Source: Parvibaculum sp. (GTDB lineage: Bacteria > Pseudomonadota > Alphaproteobacteria > Parvibaculales > Parvibaculaceae). Taken from it: a DNA stretch of 12,683 bases. The notes under the pieces are model-generated. The model had not been told where the DNA came from. It ran no database searches and saw nothing but the letters and a program-made list of their open reading frames with translations. The stretch covers positions 1 through 12,683 of the forward strand of contig JACIYQ010000235.1 in assembly GCA_014359855.1 (NCBI GenBank), written 5' to 3'. This document shows positions 6,739 through 12,683 of the stretch, in pieces (within the stretch, counting starts at the first letter, position 1; every line of letters starts with the position of its first letter). A program made the translations under genes and the position numbers.

Positions 6739-6836
6739 GTAGAAGCGCGCGTTCTACTAGATTCGGAACCGCAATACATGACTGAGGCCGACTAAAAATG
6801 CTTAAGCTCAGACATACGACAGAAGCCCGCTTCTAG
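6739..6836. other. Convergent intergenic gap with two related small hairpins
   Basis: Between the two converging genes are GTAGAA-gcgcgcg-TTCTAC (6739-6757), beginning 2 bp after the TAA of the nuclease gene, and AGAAGC-cc-GCTTCT (6821-6834). They are imperfect reverse complements of one another (TAGAAGCG-like cores). Neither has a T-tract, so they are weak candidates for a two-way terminator. No gene is seen in 6738-6891. Confidence 0.35.
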
Positions 6837-6891
6837 TGCAAGGCGGTAAATTGTTCGGACTCATCATTTGACGGCAACTGCCCCTCAGTCG

Positions 6892-7452
6892 TCATTCTTT
6901 TCCGGCGGGTACGCGCTCGGCCTTCCGCTTGGTTTCGCGGAAATAGCTGATGAGCGCGCCATTGATCCTAGGCTTGTTGATTACCTTGAAGAGCCGATTG
7001 ATTTCGGCAACGCCGGAGTCCTCAATAGCCATCCTTAGCGCTTCTTTCCGCATCTGACGATAGAGGTCTAACAATTCTTGTTTGTTGTCTTCTGCTGCAT
7101 CGTGAATGTCCTCGACTCCCATGAATAGCGCCATACAGTGGACTGTAAGTGCCTCGTCCAGATACAGACGGTGATTTTCGACAAACTCGATCATGCCGTG
7201 AATGACAACGCTGATCAGATCACGGCGTTGCTCTGGCGTGAAATCGTCGTTGTCGATGACTTCGTCCGCAACTTTCGAGCCAGAATGAATTTGCTCTATC
7301 AGTCCCTCATAAGCCGCTAAACGCTTTTCAAAAATCTTTGGCGCGTAAAGTTCCCGCCGATTGCGACGGCGCACAAATTCGTTTAGCGATGCGCCAACAA
7401 TCACGCCGACAATGCCGATAGAAGCCACAATGATTGGAAGGTATTCACTCAT
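6892..7452 (-). CDS. Membrane-anchored helical protein of unknown function
   Basis: The product is a 186-aa protein. Residues 5-22 (LPIIVASIGIVGVIVGAS) form one N-terminal transmembrane helix followed by the positive cluster RRRNRR (28-33), which predicts N-out, C-in topology. The rest is a charged, all-helical cytoplasmic domain starting KIFEKRLAAYEGLIEQI (39-55), a pattern seen in many single-span accessory proteins of unknown function. I chose the ATG at 7452 because it overlaps the TGA of the upstream gene as ATGA (7452-7449), which is typical of translational coupling. A longer in-frame GTG at 7500 would overlap that gene by about 50 bases. Its own Shine-Dalgarno is weak, consistent with coupling. 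Base composition is lower in GC than the core genes. No function can be assigned. The converging nuclease gene is a neighbour, not an operon partner. Confidence 0.72.
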   Translation of the reverse strand: MSEYLPIIVASIGIVGVIVGASLNEFVRRRNRRELYAPKIFEKRLAAYEGLIEQIHSGSKVADEVIDNDDFTPEQRRDLISVVIHGMIEFVENHRLYLDEALTVHCMALFMGVEDIHDAAEDNKQELLDLYRQMRKEALRMAIEDSGVAEINRLFKVINKPRINGALISYFRETKRKAERVPAGKE

Positions 7453-7778
7453 CCGGCATTCGAATCGGTTGGGAGAGAGTTTCGAGAAATGAGAGACCAC
7501 ACTTCCTTGTTGGTCGTCATAGACCCTCGGGCGTCTATCTCAATCAACAAAGCCCGCGTGGTATCAAGGTCTGCGCCAACGATGTGCGCCAAGGTCTCTA
7601 TGGACATACATCCGGTCTTCTTGGCCTCGGCTAGGGTTCTCCGCAGTAGATACTTTCGAGCTTTGTCTATTCGAGCTTGCTTTCGGCCGCTAGGACAATG
7701 AGTTAACCATGTGCTTCCGAGTGTCCCCAAGGCGCCTATCGCGGCACCAGCCACAACCGTCCATTCTCCACTAGCCAT
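7449..7778 (-). CDS. Small single-span membrane protein with winged-helix-like domain
   Basis: The product is a 109-aa protein. Residues 6-26 (WTVVAGAAIGALGTLGSTWLT) form one weak transmembrane helix rich in Gly and Ala, followed by a basic segment. Residues 37-102 look like a small winged-helix domain: DKARKYLLRRTL, then CMSIETLAHIVGADLDTTRALLIEIDARGS (57-86) and the wing-like EVWSLISRNSLP (92-103). The pattern La-xx-hG-xx-xxx-Tx-LLIxIxARGS...W-L-xR is one I recall from membrane-anchored hypothetical proteins in other bacteria, but I cannot name a family. I chose the ATG at 7778 because AAGGA lies 7 bases upstream; an in-frame TTG at 7805 lies beyond that site. It is the first gene of a two-gene operon with the downstream membrane protein, joined by ATGA. 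Possible roles are membrane-tethered sensing or DNA or partner binding; these are inference. Confidence 0.7.
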   Translation of the reverse strand: MASGEWTVVAGAAIGALGTLGSTWLTHCPSGRKQARIDKARKYLLRRTLAEAKKTGCMSIETLAHIVGADLDTTRALLIEIDARGSMTTNKEVWSLISRNSLPTDSNAG

Positions 7779-8146
7779 GCTTGTGTCCTTAAGAAGTTCA
7801 ATCAAGGTGCCTTATCACGATAGGTGCTTTCTGAAGCGTAGCGCGCTGGCGGTGATCGTGGTGGTGTTGGGCAATGAGGCGCCGAGCAAAACCTCCAGTC
7901 TACCCCCCGTCACCCCCGCGCCACAGCTCAGGGCGCGACCCCATGTCCTTTCCGCCACAGCGGGGACAAGTCGCGCCGGGCGGGCGCGGTCCCGGCCGGG
8001 CGGAAGCGGGGATAAGTCCGTCTACGGATCGTTTTGTGACGTTTCGATGACGGAAGTGTGACAGTCGCCGCGGATATTCCCGGTTTCCGTTTTCCCAATG
8101 TCCCGGTTCGCGCGCGGGGCGCGGTGGCGGGCGGTGCGCAAACGAA
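7779..8146. other. Gene-free region at the right edge of the insert
   Basis: No supportable gene is present. The minus-strand promoter of the small membrane-protein operon must lie in about 7779-7860, but no clear boxes are seen. Composition returns to GC-rich from about 7840. Two near-identical 13-mers, GCGGGGACAAGTC (7960-7972) and GCGGGGATAAGTC (8006-8018), lie 46 bp apart. An open minus-strand frame ending at 7815 has no credible start. Confidence 0.45.
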
Positions 8147-8176
8147 AAGCGGCGCGGAATTTCTTCCGCGCCGCTT
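8147..8176 (-). terminator. Rho-independent terminator of the sigma-54 regulator gene
   Basis: A perfect 13-bp stem, AAGCGGCGCGGAA (8147-8159) with TTCCGCGCCGCTT (8164-8176), closes a 4-base loop. Read on the minus strand it is followed by TTTTCGTTTG. It lies 45 bp after the stop of the response-regulator gene. Confidence 0.88.
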
Positions 8177-8220
8177 GTGCCTCCCGGAGCCCCCTCCGGG
8201 TCTGTTCGTCTCTCGCCGTC

Positions 8221-9777
<1,557 letters not shown>

Positions 9778-9921
9778 TCTAATCCTCGGGTTGGTACCGC
9801 AATTTCACCCACGAACCGACCTCCCGGCTCGAAATCTGCCCCATATTGATCCGCATTGGTAAAAGCCCCCTTAATCCCCTGACTGATTATCCGGCACCAG
9901 TGACACAAGCTGGCACACTTG

Positions 9922-9938
9922 TTGGCACCCGGATTGCC
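9922..9938 (+). promoter_or_regulatory. Sigma-54 promoter candidate 1
   Basis: TTGGCACCCGGATTGCC matches the -24/-12 consensus TTGGCAC-N5-TTGC. The invariant GG (9924-9925) and GC (9936-9937) are exactly 10 bp apart. The expected transcription start is near 9949, pointing at the lipoprotein gene with a leader of about 200 bases. The inverted repeat ACAAG-N8-CTTGT (9905-9922) lies immediately upstream. Confidence 0.7.
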
Positions 9939-9973
9939 GGGATTCAGCCTCGAAAAGGCGCCGATTCCGTCCG

Positions 9974-9996
9974 GCAACAGTGTTGCTCACATGTGA
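9974..9996. promoter_or_regulatory. Two adjacent dyads, possible activator or repressor sites
   Basis: GCAACA-G-TGTTGC (9974-9986) is a 6-bp dyad with a one-base centre, and directly after it TCACATGTGA (9987-9996) is a perfect 10-bp palindrome. They lie between the two sigma-54 promoter candidates in otherwise non-coding DNA. Binding by the divergent response regulator is a guess. Confidence 0.4.
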
Positions 9997-10000
9997 CGCA

Positions 10001-10017
10001 TGGCGCAGAACTTGCGG
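10001..10017 (+). promoter_or_regulatory. Sigma-54 promoter candidate 2
   Basis: TGGCGCAGAACTTGCGG has GG (10002-10003) and GC (10014-10015) exactly 10 bp apart and one departure from TGGCAC in the -24 box. The expected start is near 10027, about 120 bases before the lipoprotein ATG. No convincing sigma-70 promoter is seen for this gene. Confidence 0.55.
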
Positions 10018-10149
10018 AATCCGGCCAATACAGGTTGATGGTTTCGGCGGTTCCATGCGATGAAATTGGGCTTATGAGGGCTTACCGGTGGGGTCCGGGC
10101 CACCCGTCGTATTGTCGGGGGGCAGAGCGAAATAACGACGGAGATTGGG

Positions 10150-10986
10150 ATGAAAATGATATCCCGGCTTATAGCGTTGGGTTCTTTCCTTGTGCTGGCT
10201 GGTTGCGGCACATGGACCGCGGAATCGTACCTGCACGAAGACATTCAGGGTGATTCCTTCAACGCGTGCCTGGCTCGCGAATATCAGGACAGGGCGACTT
10301 CGGAAGCCTATGTCGACTGCAACTGGGTCGACACGGCCGCGATCGTCGCAAAGGGCCGTGCCGCCGCCGCCGGCGAGACGGTTCTTCCTTACGACCCCGC
10401 CACGAAGGGGGTTCTTCCGAGCGATCTGCCCGAACTGCAGGACGCACGGTCCAAGCTCATGGCTGCTCTCGACAATGGCGGCCGTACGGAGCGCGGTTGC
10501 GCTTGCGCCAAGGCGCAGCGCTACTATGACGGCTGGGTCGAACAGGCGAGCGACAACAAGCTCGGCGTGAACGGCTCCTATTTCGGCGGTGAAGGCGGCC
10601 CGGTGCAGCCGGATCGCGTTGAAGCCGAGAAGGCCGCTTTCTACGAAGCTCTCACGGCCTGCGCCCTTCAGGCAGCTGGTCCGTGGACCATCTATTTCGG
10701 TTTCGACAAGTACAACCTGACGCCGGAAGCGCAGTCGGTGATCGATCAGATCGTCGCTGAGTCGACCGGTCCGCTCTCGGTTATCGGTCACACCGATACG
10801 TCGGGCAGCAATGCCTACAACCAGGCTCTCGGCCAGCGCCGTGCCGATTCCGTGTCCAACGCGCTCACCGCGCAGGGCAAGGAACTCTGCAGCGCCCAGT
10901 CGAAGGGTGAAACGGACCTCGCGGTCCAGACCGGCGATGGCGTGCGTGAGCCGCTCAACCGCCGCGCGGTTGTCGGCGGCTGCTAA
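10150..10986 (+). CDS. OmpA-family outer-membrane lipoprotein
   Basis: The product is a 278-aa envelope lipoprotein. The signal peptide MKMISRLIALGSFLVLAGC ends in a lipobox (L16-A-G-C19), so C19 should be lipidated by signal peptidase II processing. Residues 25-175 form an unassigned Cys-containing region (C40, C57, C117, C119, C171). Residues 178-275 are an OmpA-type peptidoglycan-binding domain: IYFGFDKYNLTPEAQSVI (181-198), VIGHTDTSGSNAYNQALGQRRADSV (211-235) with D216 and R230/R231 at the diaminopimelate-binding positions, and GVREPLNRRAVV (264-275). It probably ties the outer membrane to the cell wall. The chain ends in an unusual C-terminal cysteine, C278. Start ATG 10150 has GGAG 6 bases upstream. 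It is a single-gene unit: two sigma-54 promoter candidates lie upstream and a strong terminator downstream. Confidence 0.9.
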   Translation: MKMISRLIALGSFLVLAGCGTWTAESYLHEDIQGDSFNACLAREYQDRATSEAYVDCNWVDTAAIVAKGRAAAAGETVLPYDPATKGVLPSDLPELQDARSKLMAALDNGGRTERGCACAKAQRYYDGWVEQASDNKLGVNGSYFGGEGGPVQPDRVEAEKAAFYEALTACALQAAGPWTIYFGFDKYNLTPEAQSVIDQIVAESTGPLSVIGHTDTSGSNAYNQALGQRRADSVSNALTAQGKELCSAQSKGETDLAVQTGDGVREPLNRRAVVGGC

Positions 10987-11007
10987 AGCACCGACGGCGA
11001 AAGATCG

Positions 11008-11040
11008 GGGCCCCTGCCGAAAGGCAGGGGCCCTTTTCTT
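11008..11040 (+). terminator. Rho-independent terminator after the OmpA-like gene
   Basis: An 11-bp perfect GC-rich stem, GGGCCCCTGCC (11008-11018) with GGCAGGGGCCC (11023-11033), closes a GAAA tetraloop and is followed by TTTTCTTTT. It lies 21 bp after the lipoprotein stop codon. Confidence 0.95.
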
Positions 11041-11157
11041 TTGAACGGGCACTTCCTCTGGCTCGTCTTCACCCCGCGTTGCGCTTTCCCGACGTTGAAT
11101 GACAGGCCGCTCCGCTCAATATAGGTTCGAGGCCTTCCTGCCGAACGGAGTTGAGCG

Positions 11158-12683
11158 ATGCCGCGTATCTATCCCTGTTTTCACCCGGACGATGCTGCGT
11201 TACGTGCCGCAGAAGAGACCGATCTCGGCGCGCTTCCGGTCTGGAATCTTGCAGACCTCTATTCCGCGCCCGACGCCCCGGAGGTGAAGGCTGACATCGC
11301 GCTCGCGGCCAGCGCGGCGACGGATTTCAATAAGCGATACAAAGGGAAGGTCGCCATCCTCGCGGGCGCTGCCGGCGGCGGCGCGGAGCTCGCGCGCGCG
11401 ATCGCGGACTACGAGAAGATCGAAGACAGGCTCGGCCGCCTCATTTCATATGCGGGGCTTCTCTACGCGCAGGACAATACGAATCCCGCACATGCCAAAT
11501 TCTATGGCGACATTCAGGAGCGTGTAACGGCGATCTCGACCGGCCTCCTCTTCTTCGCGCTGGAATTGAACCGGATCGAAGATGCCGCGCTCGATACCGC
11601 GTTGAAGGATCCCGCCGTCGCGCATTACGGACCCTGGCTGCGCGACCTGCGCGCGATGCGGCCTTACCAGCTCTCCGATGAAATCGAGACGCTTCTCCAC
11701 GAGAAGAGCGTGACGGGCCACGCGGCATGGAACCGTCTTTTCGACGAGACGATGGCGCGGCTCACATTCGATGTCGGCGGCAAGCGGCTCGCGCTCGATG
11801 CGGCATTGCACCGGCTCTCCGAAAAGGACCGGGCAAAGCGCGAGGAGGCGGCCCATGCGCTCGCGAAGACCTTCCAGGCGAACCTGCCGCTCTTCACGCT
11901 GGTCACAAACACGCTGGCGAAGGACAAGGAGATCGAAGACCGAATGCGCGGTTTCGAGGACATCGCCCAGTCGCGCCATATCGCAAACCGTGTCGAGCCG
12001 GAAGTCGTTGCCGCGCTCGCCGGTGCCGTGCAGCGCGCGTATCCCGATCTTTCTCATCGCTATTACGCGATGAAGGCGAAATGGCTCGGTCTCGAACAAC
12101 TGGAATACTGGGATCGCAACGCGCCTCTTCCGCAGTCGGACGATACTCTCATCTCGTGGAATCAGGCGCGCGATACGGTGCTCGACGCCTATCGCGGCTT
12201 CGCGCCAGAGATGGCGGAGATTGCGAGCCGGTTCTTCGAGAGCGGCTGGATCGACGCTCCGACGCATCCAGGCAAGGCGAGCGGCGCCTTTGCGCATCCG
12301 ACCGTGCCAAGTGCGCACCCCTATGTCCTCGTGAACTACCAGGGCAAGACGCGGGACGTGATGACGCTTGCACATGAGCTTGGGCATGGTGTCCATCAGG
12401 TCCTCGCGGCCAAGCAGGGACCGCTCATGGCCGACACGCCGCTCACGCTTGCGGAGACAGCCAGCGTGTTCGGCGAGATGCTCACCTTCCGCAGGCTCCT
12501 CGCCAATGCGCCCGACAAGGAACGGCGCAAGGCGATGCTTGCCTCCAAGGTCGAGGACATGTTGAACACGGTCGTCCGGCAAACGGCCTTCTACACATTC
12601 GAGCGCCGCATCCACACCGCGCGGCGGGAAGGTGAACTCACCTCGGACGATATCGGACGCATATGGCTCGACGTGCAGGGCGA
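11158..12683 (+). CDS. pepF: M3-family oligoendopeptidase F-type metallopeptidase (3' end missing)
   Basis: This is the N-terminal 508 residues of a zinc metallopeptidase of family M3, pepF/M3B type, that cleaves short peptides in the cytoplasm. The opening LPVWNLADLYSAPDAPEVKADI (26-47) is the typical pepF start. The long helical region follows, then the catalytic HELGH (406-410) with H406 and H410 as zinc ligands and E407 as catalytic base. E433 in LAETASVFGE (431-440) is the third ligand. The frame is open to the window edge, and about 90-110 residues should be missing. Start ATG 11158 has GGAG (11147-11150) 7 bases upstream. There is no signal peptide. The gene is isolated from the lipoprotein gene by the terminator and must have its own promoter in about 11041-11157, where TATAGG (11120-11125) is a weak -10 candidate. 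Confidence 0.92.
   Translation, partial: MPRIYPCFHPDDAALRAAEETDLGALPVWNLADLYSAPDAPEVKADIALAASAATDFNKRYKGKVAILAGAAGGGAELARAIADYEKIEDRLGRLISYAGLLYAQDNTNPAHAKFYGDIQERVTAISTGLLFFALELNRIEDAALDTALKDPAVAHYGPWLRDLRAMRPYQLSDEIETLLHEKSVTGHAAWNRLFDETMARLTFDVGGKRLALDAALHRLSEKDRAKREEAAHALAKTFQANLPLFTLVTNTLAKDKEIEDRMRGFEDIAQSRHIANRVEPEVVAALAGAVQRAYPDLSHRYYAMKAKWLGLEQLEYWDRNAPLPQSDDTLISWNQARDTVLDAYRGFAPEMAEIASRFFESGWIDAPTHPGKASGAFAHPTVPSAHPYVLVNYQGKTRDVMTLAHELGHGVHQVLAAKQGPLMADTPLTLAETASVFGEMLTFRRLLANAPDKERRKAMLASKVEDMLNTVVRQTAFYTFERRIHTARREGELTSDDIGRIWLDVQG

Noticed and set aside
4329..7845. GAAGCGTA octamers near both edges of the insert as possible att sites
   Set aside because: Eight bases is expected by chance at this distance, and the flanking bases do not match.
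7815..8025. Minus-strand open frame of about 70 codons beside the insert
   Set aside because: No start codon with a ribosome-binding site, a stop just upstream, and a product I cannot link to any family. More likely GC-rich intergenic sequence.
9911..9927. TGGCACACTTGTTGGCA as an additional sigma-54 site
   Set aside because: The GG to GC spacing is 11 rather than 10 and the -12 box reads TTGGC. The overlapping site at 9922-9938 fits exactly.
11446..12615. Long minus-strand open frame opposite the pepF-type gene
   Set aside because: The plus strand carries the HELGH zinc site and pepF motifs. The minus frame is a GC-rich shadow.

Overview
The window looks like chromosomal DNA of a GC-rich alphaproteobacterium. 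The order is a pyk and glycerate kinase operon, a divergent N-formylglutamate amidohydrolase family gene, a DUF1244 protein and a GapR/UPF0335 (DUF2312) protein. GapR-type and DUF1244 proteins are typical of Alphaproteobacteria, and the intergenic palindromes resemble repeats common in that class. A Parvibaculum-like or other Hyphomicrobiales (Rhizobiales) host is my best guess, but it is an inference.

Layout. Positions 1-1537 (minus strand) hold the 5' end of pyruvate kinase, translationally coupled behind a full-length glycerate 2-kinase. Both feed lower glycolysis (glycerate to 2-phosphoglycerate, then PEP to pyruvate). A 20-bp gap separates this operon from the divergent N-formylglutamate amidohydrolase family gene (1558-2391), and one TATA core could serve both directions. 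A 100-bp palindromic repeat, the DUF1244 gene, gapR and a frameshifted GNAT acetyltransferase remnant follow. Positions 3751-4225 are a dense cluster of intergenic repeats with no gene.

Positions of about 4230-7860 form an insert that is visibly less GC-rich than its flanks. It carries a 716-aa protein with a PD-(D/E)XK/NERD-like nuclease core and a C-terminal SEC-C zinc motif. Converging on it is a coupled pair of small membrane-anchored proteins, one with a winged-helix-like soluble part. No integrase, transposase or tRNA is visible. This is the accessory part of the window and the best candidate for an undescribed function, possibly defence or stress related, but nothing in the sequence proves that.

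From about 8147 the core chromosome resumes. It holds an NtrC-class sigma-54-dependent response regulator (minus strand) with a strong terminator. A 372-bp regulatory gap follows, with two good sigma-54 promoter matches pointing at an OmpA-family lipoprotein (10150-10986), which ends in a textbook terminator. Last is the 5' part of an M3-family oligoendopeptidase F-type gene that runs off the window. The likely circuit in this part is a sigma-54 activator controlling a cell-envelope lipoprotein next door. No partner histidine kinase is present.
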